NCBI GenBank assembly: GCA_023301465.1
Contig: JALZUQ010000046.1
Location: 1-64,000, forward strand
Origin: Oligoflexales bacterium
Lineage (GTDB): Bacteria > Bdellovibrionota_B > Oligoflexia > Oligoflexales > JALZUQ01
Reading direction: 5' to 3'
DNA: 64,000 bases
Below the pieces are notes generated by a model, which had not been told where the DNA came from, did not search any database, and saw nothing but the letters and a program-made list of their open reading frames with translations. Each line of letters begins with the position of its first letter. Positions within the stretch are counted from its first letter, which is position 1. This document shows positions 53,251 through 62,872 of this stretch, in pieces. Both the position numbers and the translations under genes were made by a program.

Positions 53251-55128
53251 TTAAAACTCACATCGCCCCTTTGCTATTGGGCATGTTTTATCAAGAATAT
53301 AATTATCCTTTACGATAATTCGTAATTTATTTGAAAGTTTTGAGAGTACGCTTATATCTGTGATTCTATTGGAAGAAATATCTAAACGCCCAGTTAGTTT
53401 AAATAGTTCAGATAATGGTTGAACATCTTCAATAGAGTTTTCCTTGAGGGAAAGTTGATTGATGTTGGTGGCCCACTTAAGGTTTGAAATATCTTGAATG
53501 AAGTTATTGTCGAGATTAAGTTCTTTAAGCTTGTGGAGTGAGGCTATATCTCCAATATTTGATATTGAGTTGTCGCTAAGGTTTAAGTTTGAAATATTCC
53601 TCATGCTTGAAATGCCTTGTGTGCTTGTGATCTTGTTTGAAGAAAGGTCTAGTTTTAAGTCTTTTACTTTTAAAAGTGCTGACATTGTCGATAATGGCAT
53701 AAGATTATTTATACGGTTATTTGACAGTGAGATTGAATGTATTTTGTTTTTGTAAAATAGTGGGTCAATGCTTTTGATTTGATTGTTTTTGAGGGAGACC
53801 TCTTTGAGGTTTGTCATATTTGTTAGCCCGTTGATGGTTGTTAGTTTATTTGAGTCAGCTAACAAGACTTCTAGGCTTTTTGAGCTAGTTAAAACATAGT
53901 CGTTACTAAGTCCTGTGTCGTTTATGTTTAAGTTTTTGAGATGAGTAAGATCTAGCAATTCACCTAAGTATGATCTGTTTCCAGATAAATTAAGAGTTTC
54001 AAGTTTTTGGAAGTTTTTTAATCCGCTGATTGAACGAAGTCCTGCCCCTGGTATCGTTAACTCAATCAAGTTTGTGTTATTAATTAAGTCATTTAGACTG
54101 TCAATTTGAGTGAATACTGTTACAAATTTTTTAATGTTTTGTGTGTTTGAAAAACCTATCGTTTCAAAATTTCTGACATTTTGGAATTCAATATTCTCTA
54201 ATATACTATTTTGGCTCATGATAAGCGGTTGGTGAATCTTAGTATTTCTAAGGACTAATGATTCTAGTTCATTGAGTTTTTCAAGTTCAGCACCATCCTT
54301 TAAATTAACCCCAGAAATAATAAGTGTCTTAAGGTTATTCATGAAATTTATCTCACTCAGCGATAGATCAGGGCCAATATGATCAGGTCTCTTTTGTTGT
54401 GGATGAGTAACGCTGTGAGGCAATGCGTTTACGCGGAAAGCTTCTGTTGATTTGATGTCATGTTGTGACGAAAATGTTGTTTTAGTTATTGAAGACTGAA
54501 TAGACGAAAATAATTGAAACTCATTCACGGATAATTCTAAAGTTTTAATTTGAGTGGCGTCTATTAACTTTGATAGATTCGTTTTTTGGTTGTTGATTTT
54601 GACATGTAGGTTAATAAGGTTTGGCATGTTTTTGATATTTGGAAGATCTTTGTCTTTAATGATCAATTTTTCTAACGAAACTATGTTCTCAAGTTCATTT
54701 GCATTGAGTATGTCTGATTTTATCTCTAAAGTTTTTAATTTAAGTTTTGTAAGAGGTTTCATGTCTAAATTTTTGTTAGAATTTCCATGAATAGATAAGT
54801 GTTCAATGTTTTTCAGGACACTAAGAACTTCTAGATCGTCCGCAATTGCAACTCTTGGAAAAAAAGTAAGCTCATTGTTACGAAGAGTTAGTGTGTTTGT
54901 TCTGGTTAATTGTTTTGAAATTGCAAAACAATCAATTTCTTTGTTTGGAACTCTAGTCCAACTCTGCATAGTCAATATACTATCCACAACTGCGTGAACG
55001 GTGTTTTGTTTTTCTACGTTCAATTTGTCTATTTGAAGGCAGTATTCTAAAAAGCTGTCAAATGTTTGAGCCTTTAAAAAACTTGGTGTGAATAAAATAA
55101 TAAATAATAAAGTTAAAATAGTTCTCAT
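53251..55128 (-). CDS. exported leucine-rich-repeat protein, internalin-like
   Basis: Exported protein of 625 residues from ATG 55128, preceded by GGGGGAG; the frame is open to 55182. Signal peptide MRTILTLLFIILFTPSFLKA. A cysteine-containing cap (about 20-100) leads into about 20 leucine-rich repeats of roughly 20-22 residues. The consensus is best seen near the end ('LKELNLDNNFIQDISNLKWA', 'INQLSLKENSIEDVQPLSEL', 'LRIIVKDNYILD'). The protein ends in CPIAKGRC. The repeat class is that of bacterial internalins, which bind proteins. A partner cannot be named. Confidence 0.9.
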   Translation of the reverse strand: MRTILTLLFIILFTPSFLKAQTFDSFLEYCLQIDKLNVEKQNTVHAVVDSILTMQSWTRVPNKEIDCFAISKQLTRTNTLTLRNNELTFFPRVAIADDLEVLSVLKNIEHLSIHGNSNKNLDMKPLTKLKLKTLEIKSDILNANELENIVSLEKLIIKDKDLPNIKNMPNLINLHVKINNQKTNLSKLIDATQIKTLELSVNEFQLFSSIQSSITKTTFSSQHDIKSTEAFRVNALPHSVTHPQQKRPDHIGPDLSLSEINFMNNLKTLIISGVNLKDGAELEKLNELESLVLRNTKIHQPLIMSQNSILENIEFQNVRNFETIGFSNTQNIKKFVTVFTQIDSLNDLINNTNLIELTIPGAGLRSISGLKNFQKLETLNLSGNRSYLGELLDLTHLKNLNINDTGLSNDYVLTSSKSLEVLLADSNKLTTINGLTNMTNLKEVSLKNNQIKSIDPLFYKNKIHSISLSNNRINNLMPLSTMSALLKVKDLKLDLSSNKITSTQGISSMRNISNLNLSDNSISNIGDIASLHKLKELNLDNNFIQDISNLKWATNINQLSLKENSIEDVQPLSELFKLTGRLDISSNRITDISVLSKLSNKLRIIVKDNYILDKTCPIAKGRCEF

Positions 55129-55378
55129 GTCGTTCTCCCCCAAGGACTTGTTCGCTTTTGTGATTATTGGATGAATGGCCAAAAGTATAAAATAAACAAT
55201 TTTTATAGTTGTATTATGTTTATTTATAGTTCTTTATTTATTTGAATATCAATGGGTTGCAAGTCTTTTCTATCAAGAGTTTCAGTCAATTCTGGTTTTT
55301 GATCTTTGCGTTGAGAGGTTTTTTGAAATTCAAATATGCTAATATAAAGTAAAGATCCATCCAAAAAAAGATAAAAGT

Positions 55379-57364
55379 ATGAACCATTATTTTAGTCTGT
55401 TTAATCGCTTTATGAGCAAATGGAAGTTCTCAATTTGGATGACTTTATTGACGATGACTGTTTTTATTTTGATGTCTCAATCAAAAATGGGAGACTATGT
55501 TGAAGCTCATTTTTCATCATCATTTCAATATCAAGTTCGTAATTATCTGAAAGAATATCCCAAACTATCCTCTAAAGTAAAAATTCTTGTTTTCGATGAT
55601 GCTTTTATATCTTATTTAAATCGAGCTAATATTTCGATGGAAGAATGGTATAAAGTTCTTTGGAGTATTCAACAAAAAAAACCAAAGAAAATCTTTATTG
55701 ATAAGATTTTTGGATATATAGCTAAAGATGATCAGGACGCAATAAAGAAAATAAAAGATTTAAACGCTCCGGTTGGGGTTGGTGGTATGGGGACTGATCA
55801 TGAAATACCAAATAAAACTCCTTTGAATGTTTCAGCCGAGGGTTACTCAGCAAAATCGTTCTATGAACTTCCCGAAACTGAACCATCGTCACACTATAAG
55901 TCTATTTATGGACCGCATTATACTGTCAGAGACGCTTTTAGAAATGTTGGTCATATCGTATATGAAGGTGTCGGGTTTTATAAACCGTATTACCGCTACG
56001 ATGATTCGCATGTTTTTCCTCATTTAAGCTTTTATACAGATTCCGAAGCTGAGTTATATTCTGATAGGCTCAAGTCTGGTGGGACAACAGTTTATTTCGA
56101 CCGTAATGGTATGTTGCCGTATAATTTTGGGCCAATCTCTTATTACCAACAAAAATCATTTGGTATGACAGCAGCTTACCAAGAAGCTGTCATGTTAGGT
56201 AGAGCTAGTAGCCTTGTGCAAGAGGGAGATATTGTAATTATTCTTCCTTTGATGTTCACTGGAAATTCAGACTGGATCCCAACTCCGATTGGAAAAATTC
56301 CCGGTGGGTTTCTTCTTGCTGCGAGTTTTCAAAGCATGTTTTCTGGTGAATTCATTCATAAGTTAGATCGTTTGAGTATTCCTATTATTATTGTTTTTGC
56401 TGTTTTAGGTCTTCTTTCAGGTGTCTTGCTAAGTTTTGTGTGGTTTTGGTGGTTTCAAATTACTACCATGGTCATTACAATAGCGTTATGTTTTTATGCG
56501 TTTATTTATCATAGTTATATGATCCCTTGGATATATGGTGTTGCAACATTCTTTATTTGTGGACTTGTCTCAATGATAAAAAAGACCTTTCTTGGTTCAT
56601 TGGTTAGGCAAAGAATGGAGCAAGAGCTTGCAACTGCAAAAATTGTGCAACAGTATTTTTTCAAACAATCTAATATTGATAATCTTTATTTAACAGGTGA
56701 CGTACTTTATAAAAGTGCTTATGAGTGTTCTGGTGATTGGTGGTATTTTAAAAATCACGGCCATATCGATTATGCACTGATTGGTGATGTTATGGGGCAC
56801 GGTACCTCTGCTGCTTTGGTGACAGCAATTATTCACTCTAATATTACTGGTCAACTTCAAAAAAAATCTGATGTTCCTTTAAGTCCAAAATCTATATTGC
56901 AAAGATTAAATACAACTTTATTTGAAATTTTAAATGGTAAGGTAAGTGCAAGTATGCTTGCTCTTATGATAGATCATAAAAATAAAACAATTAGTGTTGC
57001 TAATGCAGGTCATAACTTTCCATTTATTATGAACGCAGTTGAAAACAAAATTAAAGGTGTGATCGTCAAGGGGGCTGTACTTGGAATTTCAGAAGATCCT
57101 GTCTTTCAAGAAAAAGAGATAAAGTACGACCAAAACCTAAGGGTCTTTACATACACTGATGGCCTTATTGAAAACTCTAATGATAATATCAAAAATATTA
57201 CAAGGTTAAAGCTTAAAAAAGAACTGCAAAAAAACTTAGGTAATAGTTGTGAACAAATGCATAAAAATATAGTTGATTTTGCAAAAGGGATTCATCAAGT
57301 TCATTTTAATGAAGATGATATCACGATGATGAGCTTTGAATTAAAATCAAATATCGTTACTTAG
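55379..57364 (+). CDS. CHASE2-SpoIIE membrane phosphatase
   Basis: Sensor phosphatase of 661 residues. One N-terminal transmembrane helix (about 17-34), an extracytoplasmic CHASE2 domain (about 40-330; 'KKIFIDKIFG', 'GHIVYEGVGFYKPYYRY', 'GDIVIILPL'), three transmembrane helices (about 334-400), a short coiled coil, and a PP2C/SpoIIE-type serine phosphatase (about 425-655). Metal-binding residues are in place: D470 in GDVMGHG, D594 in YTDGLIE, and the late DDITMM. Such enzymes dephosphorylate STAS-domain antagonists in partner switching. A STAS gene follows directly. Confidence 0.9.
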   Translation: MNHYFSLFNRFMSKWKFSIWMTLLTMTVFILMSQSKMGDYVEAHFSSSFQYQVRNYLKEYPKLSSKVKILVFDDAFISYLNRANISMEEWYKVLWSIQQKKPKKIFIDKIFGYIAKDDQDAIKKIKDLNAPVGVGGMGTDHEIPNKTPLNVSAEGYSAKSFYELPETEPSSHYKSIYGPHYTVRDAFRNVGHIVYEGVGFYKPYYRYDDSHVFPHLSFYTDSEAELYSDRLKSGGTTVYFDRNGMLPYNFGPISYYQQKSFGMTAAYQEAVMLGRASSLVQEGDIVIILPLMFTGNSDWIPTPIGKIPGGFLLAASFQSMFSGEFIHKLDRLSIPIIIVFAVLGLLSGVLLSFVWFWWFQITTMVITIALCFYAFIYHSYMIPWIYGVATFFICGLVSMIKKTFLGSLVRQRMEQELATAKIVQQYFFKQSNIDNLYLTGDVLYKSAYECSGDWWYFKNHGHIDYALIGDVMGHGTSAALVTAIIHSNITGQLQKKSDVPLSPKSILQRLNTTLFEILNGKVSASMLALMIDHKNKTISVANAGHNFPFIMNAVENKIKGVIVKGAVLGISEDPVFQEKEIKYDQNLRVFTYTDGLIENSNDNIKNITRLKLKKELQKNLGNSCEQMHKNIVDFAKGIHQVHFNEDDITMMSFELKSNIVT

Positions 57365-57483
57365 TCTTAAGTGCTTAATATTACTCAATAAAATATTTCC
57401 TCTAGGGCTTACTTTTTTTTAAAGAGTGCCGATAAAGATGTTGGAAGACTTGGAAATCTCTAGGGAAAGACAAAAGAGTTACA

Positions 57484-57954
57484 ATGAAGGTAAAAGTAGA
57501 ACATAAAGATAAAACAACGATTATTCGCATGTCCGGAATGATCAATGAAGATTGTGAGCTGTCTTTGGATAAGTTGCAGTCTGTAGGCGGAAACACCGTT
57601 GTCTTTGATTTTAAAGATGTTCTGTCTGTTAACAGTTGTGGTTTAAGAGCTTGGATTAATTTTCTTAGAAAGTTTGAAGAGAACAAAGAAATTTACTTTC
57701 GTCATTGCACGCCAGATATTGTGAATCAATTAAATATGATTCCAAGTTTTCAAGGGAGTGCAAAAATTGAGTCTTTATATGGCGAGTATTTTTGTGAAAA
57801 CTGTAAAATTGAGCAATTAGTTTTATATCGTGAGGGAGAAAACATGCCTGACGATGTAGATAATATTGATGCCGTGCTTTGTAAAAATTGTGGCAATGAA
57901 ACAGAAATGTTGGAGTTAGATGAAGAGTATTTTGACTGTGTGATGGGTGCATGA
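57484..57954 (+). CDS. STAS-domain protein with zinc ribbon
   Basis: Protein of 156 residues. A STAS (anti-sigma-antagonist) domain occupies about 1-95, with the loop that carries the phosphorylatable serine (DVLSVNSCGLRAW; S51 is the best candidate, followed by C52). A C-terminal part has two CxxC pairs (C104/C107 and C133/C136), likely a zinc ribbon, unusual for this family. It lies between a SpoIIE phosphatase and a diguanylate cyclase, and overlaps the latter by 4 bp (ATGA). Confidence 0.85.
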   Translation: MKVKVEHKDKTTIIRMSGMINEDCELSLDKLQSVGGNTVVFDFKDVLSVNSCGLRAWINFLRKFEENKEIYFRHCTPDIVNQLNMIPSFQGSAKIESLYGEYFCENCKIEQLVLYREGENMPDDVDNIDAVLCKNCGNETEMLELDEEYFDCVMGA

Positions 57955-58883
57955 GTATAACCAAAAAAATATTAATCAATCATCATGATAAATTGCTAGA
58001 AGCTTTTTCTGGGTATCGTGATTTTTGTCGTATTTTGACAGATGGTTACGCTCTGATTGCTTCTGACATGACTCTAATCGACTGCAATCAAGAATTTTGT
58101 AGAATGCTAGAAGGAAAAAAGAAAAGGCTTCTCAAAGAAGGTCAAGTATCTAATATGTTTGAGGTTTTTCTAGGAGAGAAGCAAGTAGCTCTAGAAGATC
58201 TCTTAGATATTAATAAGCCTCAAAGAGTTGACCAAGTCACGATGTGTGTGAATGGAAACAAGCTACTAGTAGTGATTTCATATTTCCCGTTTTTTGATAA
58301 TGGTATTTACTTAGGTTCACTTGCTATTTTTAGAAATATGACTGACGAATCTATTTTGCAGTATAAGTATAAAGATAAATACTTAGAAGCAATGACAGAC
58401 CCATTAACAGAACTTAAAAACCGTAGTTACTTTATGCAAGAGCTTGAACGTTTGACAGAATTATATTTTGAAGACAAACAAAATAATTATTTTTCGGTTG
58501 TTTTATTAGATATTGATTATTTTAAAAAGGTTAATGACACATACGGCCATCAAGCTGGTGATGCAGTATTGGTAGAAGTAGCGAAATCGCTAAGAAAAAA
58601 TGTGTTCGAAAGTGATATTGTAGGTCGCTACGGTGGTGAAGAGTTTGTGATTTTATTTCCTAACGTAAATCTAAATGACGCTATGCGAATCTGTGAGCGG
58701 CTGCGAAGAAAGCTTGAATCAAAAACAATAACCCATGACTCAAAGAAAATTAAAATCACTGCTAGTTTTGGTGTTACTCAAATTTCTGGTAACTCAGATA
58801 AAGCGAATTTAATGCTAGAAAGAGCTGATACTGCTCTCTACGAAGCGAAAGACGCAGGTCGCAACCAAGTAAAATCCAAATGA
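57951..58883 (+). CDS. PAS-GGDEF diguanylate cyclase
   Basis: Makes the second messenger c-di-GMP, 310 residues, soluble. A PAS-like sensor domain (about 25-145; 'ILTDGYALIASDMTLIDCNQEF', 'LGSLAIFRNMTDE') and a linker helix precede the GGDEF domain (about 150-310). The active site is GGEEF (residues 228-232), with 'DPLTELKNRSYF' and 'DIDYFKKVNDTYGHQAGD' intact, so it should be active. The inhibitory I-site position reads FESD instead of RxxD, so product inhibition is probably lost. It is coupled to the STAS gene. Confidence 0.93.
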   Translation: MSITKKILINHHDKLLEAFSGYRDFCRILTDGYALIASDMTLIDCNQEFCRMLEGKKKRLLKEGQVSNMFEVFLGEKQVALEDLLDINKPQRVDQVTMCVNGNKLLVVISYFPFFDNGIYLGSLAIFRNMTDESILQYKYKDKYLEAMTDPLTELKNRSYFMQELERLTELYFEDKQNNYFSVVLLDIDYFKKVNDTYGHQAGDAVLVEVAKSLRKNVFESDIVGRYGGEEFVILFPNVNLNDAMRICERLRRKLESKTITHDSKKIKITASFGVTQISGNSDKANLMLERADTALYEAKDAGRNQVKSK

Positions 58884-58946
58884 TGGGTTTTGATTTCTTG
58901 AAAAACTTAATTTAAATAAATGAATACTGATGAATCCCGATCATCT

Positions 58947-59792
58947 TTAGTAAGAATCTATCGGAGGCCCATCAGGGAGCGAAAACCACTTAGTAGAAGA
59001 AATTTCTTTTAGGCTGGATAGTATTTTCTTATTCTTGGCAACGAATGCACTTGAATCTAAAATGAGTCTTTTTCTACATTTTTCTATTTTGTAAATTTTA
59101 GAATAGTAGCCAAAGTACTTTCCGTTCATGCCTAAGCACGCTTCATCAATAGGTATGATCTCAATAGTGTCTTTTGATGAACTGAGGTTTTGTTTTGAAT
59201 ATTCACTATCAATAGATGATGAGATTTTTTTGCCATTTTTAATGCGAAAAAAAACATTTTGAGGCATGGCAAGTATTGTTTTGCCACCGGGTGGCTTCCC
59301 TTTGCTGTGTTGAATATAGCTTGTCCAATCAGGGAACTCTCTTTTTTTGCAGTTTTCTATGTAGTAAACACTTACGTTTGAAAAAGTGACGTATTTACCC
59401 TCAATTTTATTGCAAGCAAAATCTCTTGGAGGTCTCAAGTCATCAATTTTTTTTCCAGTAGGAATATTTCTTATAACTTCAGCTTCTACTGGATGAATCT
59501 TGGTTTTTTGTTTGGTTAGTTTTGAAATTTCTGTAGATGAGGCTACTTGCCGACGTTTACAGTTTTGAATTTTGTAAACCTTTTGGTAGTAACTAATGAA
59601 ACTGCCTTCATATTTTTTGCAAAATTTTACGGTTTGTCTTGGATTCGGTTTTATGACTTCAGGAGCTTTGTATGGTTTTGTTTCAAACTCTATTACTTCC
59701 CCTTTACTGTCATTTTTACCCGGTGCACCTATAGTGGTAAGTTCACAAAGAAAGTAAAGAAAGATACATGCTAATATAGTTAATTTATTCAT
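58947..59792 (-). CDS. exported protein with three Cys-flanked tandem repeats
   Basis: Exported protein of 281 residues: signal peptide (about 1-22), a Pro/Lys-rich stretch, then three repeats spaced about 70-100 residues apart. The shared pattern is C, four to five residues, G-[SK]-[FY], strand, Y-x-I-x-[NK]-C-[KR]-[KR]-R. The cores read 'GSFISYYQKVYKIQNCKRR', 'GKYVTFSNVSVYYIENCKKR' (residue count kept short) and 'GKYFGYYSKIYKIEKCRKR'. Each repeat has exactly two cysteines, likely one disulfide per repeat. The gene lies 18 bp after maf in the pur-led operon but may be unrelated in function. Confidence 0.75.
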   Translation of the reverse strand: MNKLTILACIFLYFLCELTTIGAPGKNDSKGEVIEFETKPYKAPEVIKPNPRQTVKFCKKYEGSFISYYQKVYKIQNCKRRQVASSTEISKLTKQKTKIHPVEAEVIRNIPTGKKIDDLRPPRDFACNKIEGKYVTFSNVSVYYIENCKKREFPDWTSYIQHSKGKPPGGKTILAMPQNVFFRIKNGKKISSSIDSEYSKQNLSSSKDTIEIIPIDEACLGMNGKYFGYYSKIYKIEKCRKRLILDSSAFVAKNKKILSSLKEISSTKWFSLPDGPPIDSY

Positions 59793-59810
59793 GTTTTTAT
59801 TATAAGGTCT

Positions 59811-60413
59811 TTATCTAAACAAATCAAAATGAAATTGTTTGATGCACAATTCACGAAGTCCAGCTAGCGGGAGCCCAACTACATTTGTATATGCTCCAGT
59901 AAGAGATTTGATGAATACTGCTCCAATGCCCTGTGCACCATAGGAACCAGCTTTGTCCATTGGTTCACCAGTTTCTATGTAGCGTTGAATAGTGTTTGCA
60001 TCCATGGGGCTTAGAGTCACATCTGTTTTCTCTATAGATATAAATGCCTCACTTTGTGTCGTAGCATTGACTTTCATAATGCCATATCCCGTTAAGACCT
60101 TGTGGGTCTTGCCTTGTATCTTTAGAAGCATGTTTTTTGCGTCATTTTGATTGAGAGGTTTTTCTAATACTTCGTCTTGAAAGACAACAATGGTGTCAGC
60201 TGCAATAAGTAAATAGTCTTGATTTTTATTTTTAGGTAGCTCCTTAGCGACTGCTTCTAATTTTTCCTTCGTATTACGTTTAATGTACTCTGTCGCTGAT
60301 TCGTGATCTTGCTTTTCCTCGTGAATATTTGGAACGTGTATTTCAGGTGATAAACCAATCGACCTCAATAAGTCTTTTCTTCTGGGAGAACCACTCGCGA
60401 GTATGATTTTCAT
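59811..60413 (-). CDS. maf: Maf-family nucleotide pyrophosphatase
   Basis: House-cleaning enzyme that hydrolyses non-canonical nucleoside triphosphates, 200 residues. Motifs: 'IILASGSPRRKDLLRSIGL' at the start, 'LIAADTIVVF', 'HKVLTGYGIM', 'YIETGEPMDKAGSYGAQGIGAVFI' and 'YTNVVGLPL'. These fit the dTTP/UTP-type (YhdE) members best, though subtype is uncertain. It overlaps the upstream tsaC/sua5-type gene by 4 bp. Confidence 0.93.
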   Translation of the reverse strand: MKIILASGSPRRKDLLRSIGLSPEIHVPNIHEEKQDHESATEYIKRNTKEKLEAVAKELPKNKNQDYLLIAADTIVVFQDEVLEKPLNQNDAKNMLLKIQGKTHKVLTGYGIMKVNATTQSEAFISIEKTDVTLSPMDANTIQRYIETGEPMDKAGSYGAQGIGAVFIKSLTGAYTNVVGLPLAGLRELCIKQFHFDLFR

Positions 60414-61042
60414 GGGGTAACCTCTATGTTTGAGTCAAATGCCATTATTTTATTTAAGAATTCAGGGTCTCCAGCTCTAAGCAAAATAAGTCTACCGTCA
60501 ACGGTTCCCTTTATGATGGTTGAAGGGTGTCGTTTTTTATTGTCTTGCTCATTTAATGGGTAAGTCATGTTAGGAATAATAATATTTTGGATGTCTTCTG
60601 ATTTACAAAAATCAGTAGCTTCTTGCCAATTTTTAGCGTGTTCTTTCCCAGAAACATTAACACTAGTGCTAATAAGTGGGGAAGGAGCCCACGCTAACAA
60701 CTCTCGAAACCACTCCAAACCAATGCTTTTAATCAATGGAAATCTTAGTGCAGTGGTTGATTGGTTTTTTGACTCATGCACAAAAGTTAATGGCCCCGGC
60801 CAAAATTTTTCAAGTAATTTTACGCTACGGTCGTGGAGTGTTGAAAACTCAGAGTAAGCTTGTTCAAATGAGCCAACTAATCCAATAAACCCTTGCCTGT
60901 TTTTGGTTACTTTTTTGATGTTAGAAATTTTTAAGACGGAGTCTTTATGATGTGAAAGGCAACCAATACCCGGAAGAGTATCGGTAGGATGCAAAAAAAT
61001 TGAGCCTCCCTCAAGTTTGATTTTTATTTCTGATAGATTCAT
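60410..61042 (-). CDS. TsaC/Sua5 threonylcarbamoyl-AMP synthase
   Basis: Makes threonylcarbamoyl-AMP for the t6A modification of tRNAs decoding ANN, 210 residues from ATG 61042, 10 bp after purE. The frame stays open to 61165 inside purE, but that extension has no family likeness. YrdC-domain features: 'GSIFLHPTDTLPGIGC', 'KKVTKNRQGFIGLV', 'FWPGPLTFV', 'ALRFPLI', 'PLISTSVNVSGKEHAKN' and 'RHPSTIIKG'. No C-terminal Sua5 domain, so it is of the short TsaC form. Confidence 0.9.
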   Translation of the reverse strand: MNLSEIKIKLEGGSIFLHPTDTLPGIGCLSHHKDSVLKISNIKKVTKNRQGFIGLVGSFEQAYSEFSTLHDRSVKLLEKFWPGPLTFVHESKNQSTTALRFPLIKSIGLEWFRELLAWAPSPLISTSVNVSGKEHAKNWQEATDFCKSEDIQNIIIPNMTYPLNEQDNKKRHPSTIIKGTVDGRLILLRAGDPEFLNKIMAFDSNIEVTP

Positions 61043-61052
61043 TGAGTCGTAT

Positions 61053-61556
61053 TTATTTTTTTGGGTTAAAGATAATTTGGTTGTCTTTATCTGATTGAAT
61101 GACGTCTTGTGCCATTTTTCTTCTGAAGTTTCCAAGTTTTTCTTTGATGCTTGCATCAAAGACACTCATAGAATGAACGGCGTATAGACATCCATTTGCA
61201 AACCCTGAGCCACCTAAACCCATTGTTGCAACGGGGATTCCAGCAGGCATTTGACCCATAGATAACAATGCGTCAAAACCGGCAGTGGATGGGTTGAAGA
61301 CGGGGACAGCAATCACTGGAGTAAGAGTCGCTGCAGCTGCTACACCAGCAAGGTGTGCAGACTTACCAGCAACGCAAATAATTGCCTTTCCGCCTTGTTC
61401 ATCAAAATCGTGTATTAATTTGTGAACCATTTCAGGGGTTCTGTGTGCAGATGCTACTCTTAACTCAAAGCTTATTCCTAGCTCCTTGAGATATCCTAGT
61501 CCTTTGTCTGTAATTTTAAGATCTGATTGTGAACCAAGTAAAATTAAAATATCCAA
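61053..61556 (-). CDS. purE: N5-carboxyaminoimidazole ribonucleotide mutase
   Basis: Step of purine synthesis that moves the carboxyl group of N5-CAIR to give CAIR, 167 residues. Motifs: 'LLGSQSDLKI', 'VASAHRTPEMV', 'AGKSAHLAGVAAAATLTPVIAVPV', 'MPAGIPVATMGLGGSGFANGCLYA'. It lies 14 bp after purD. The purK partner, needed for N5-CAIR, is not in the window. Confidence 0.93.
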   Translation of the reverse strand: MDILILLGSQSDLKITDKGLGYLKELGISFELRVASAHRTPEMVHKLIHDFDEQGGKAIICVAGKSAHLAGVAAAATLTPVIAVPVFNPSTAGFDALLSMGQMPAGIPVATMGLGGSGFANGCLYAVHSMSVFDASIKEKLGNFRRKMAQDVIQSDKDNQIIFNPKK

Positions 61557-61570
61557 GATGAACCTCCTAC

Positions 61571-62872
61571 TTATTTTGGTGATGGAATAGATGAAAACTT
61601 AAAATGAATGTCGCTTCTGTATTTTGTTCCAGGCATATCATGGTGAATTTTCTCAATGGCATGATACGCATTGTTTCTAGCTGCTTCTGGGTCTTTATTG
61701 CTTGAGCTGACCGTGAGAAGCCTTCCAGATGTTGTGGTAAGATTGTTGGACCCATTGGTTTTTTGAAAACCTGATCCAAAAATTTTTGTTTGTTTTTTTA
61801 GGTTTTTTGAATGATACAAATGTTGGTGTTTAGAAGATTCATAGGGGTAACCATCGCCTGCTAAAACCACTCCTAAATGAAAAAGGTTGTCATCTAGGTC
61901 TTTTGGTGGTTGAGGGCCTTCGTGTATACAATACTCAAGATACTCACCCCAATCTTGAGATTGGTTTCGAACCATCACTTGGGTTTCTGGATCACCCATG
62001 CGGCAATTAAACTCAATTACTTTTGGTCCGTTTAATCCCCACATCAACCCAACGTACAAGAACCCTATATATGGATTGCCATGTTCTTTCATGACATTTA
62101 TTAAAGGAGTGATAATTTGATTTTCTACGGTTTCTTGTGCATTAGAAGGTAGCCATGGTACAGGACTATAACAGCCCATACCGCCAGTATTTGGGCCGAG
62201 GTCACCATCTTTTAATCGTTTGAAGTCTACTGCAAAGCCAAGGTGTAGTTTTCTTCTATTATTACCAAGCATAGAGAAGAAAGAACATTCTCGGCCTTCT
62301 AAAAATTCTTCTACAATAAAAGGTGCTTTTGAAATTTCTTTGAGCTTAAAAAAATGATATGCGTTCTTCAAATCATCATGGCTGTGAATCACAAAAACAC
62401 CTTTTCCACCAGCTAAACCATCATATTTCATAACGCAGCTTCTATGAGAGGCTAGATGTTTTTCACAAGCATCATGAGCTTCTTGATGGCTTAAGTGCTC
62501 GGAGTAAGATGCAGTGGGTATATTCGCTTTTAACATCATTTTTTTTGCAAAGCTCTTTGAGCATTCAAGTTGAGCTGCAGCTTGACTTGGTCCAAAAACA
62601 GGGATGTTTTTTTGAGACAGGTAATCAGAAATTCCAGCAGCAAGTGGTCCTTCAGGCCCCACTACAACCGAGTCTATTTGATGTTGGGTACACAGATTTA
62701 CAATATTTCTGAAATCAAAAGCTGAAGAGTCTGAAAATATTTGATTTGCTTCACCCATGAGGGGGTTGCCCGGGAGTGCACCTACCCAAGAAACTGCTTT
62801 TGATTTGGATAGTTTCCAAACAATCGCATGTTCTCTTGAACCGCTTCCAATCACAAGAACCCGCATAGACAC
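61571..62872 (-). CDS. purD: phosphoribosylamine--glycine ligase
   Basis: ATP-grasp ligase that joins phosphoribosylamine and glycine, 433 residues. Motifs: 'VLVIGSGSREHAIVWKL' at the N-terminus, 'VVVGPEGPLAAGISDYL', 'FGPSQAAAQLECSKSFAK', 'MKYDGLAGGKGVFVI' (ATP-grasp), 'FLEGRECSFFSML', 'GDLGPNTGGMGCYSPVPW' and 'VIEFNCRMGDPETQVM' (metal site). First gene of the minus-strand operon with purE, tsaC/sua5-like and maf. Confidence 0.95.
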   Translation of the reverse strand: MSMRVLVIGSGSREHAIVWKLSKSKAVSWVGALPGNPLMGEANQIFSDSSAFDFRNIVNLCTQHQIDSVVVGPEGPLAAGISDYLSQKNIPVFGPSQAAAQLECSKSFAKKMMLKANIPTASYSEHLSHQEAHDACEKHLASHRSCVMKYDGLAGGKGVFVIHSHDDLKNAYHFFKLKEISKAPFIVEEFLEGRECSFFSMLGNNRRKLHLGFAVDFKRLKDGDLGPNTGGMGCYSPVPWLPSNAQETVENQIITPLINVMKEHGNPYIGFLYVGLMWGLNGPKVIEFNCRMGDPETQVMVRNQSQDWGEYLEYCIHEGPQPPKDLDDNLFHLGVVLAGDGYPYESSKHQHLYHSKNLKKQTKIFGSGFQKTNGSNNLTTTSGRLLTVSSSNKDPEAARNNAYHAIEKIHHDMPGTKYRSDIHFKFSSIPSPK

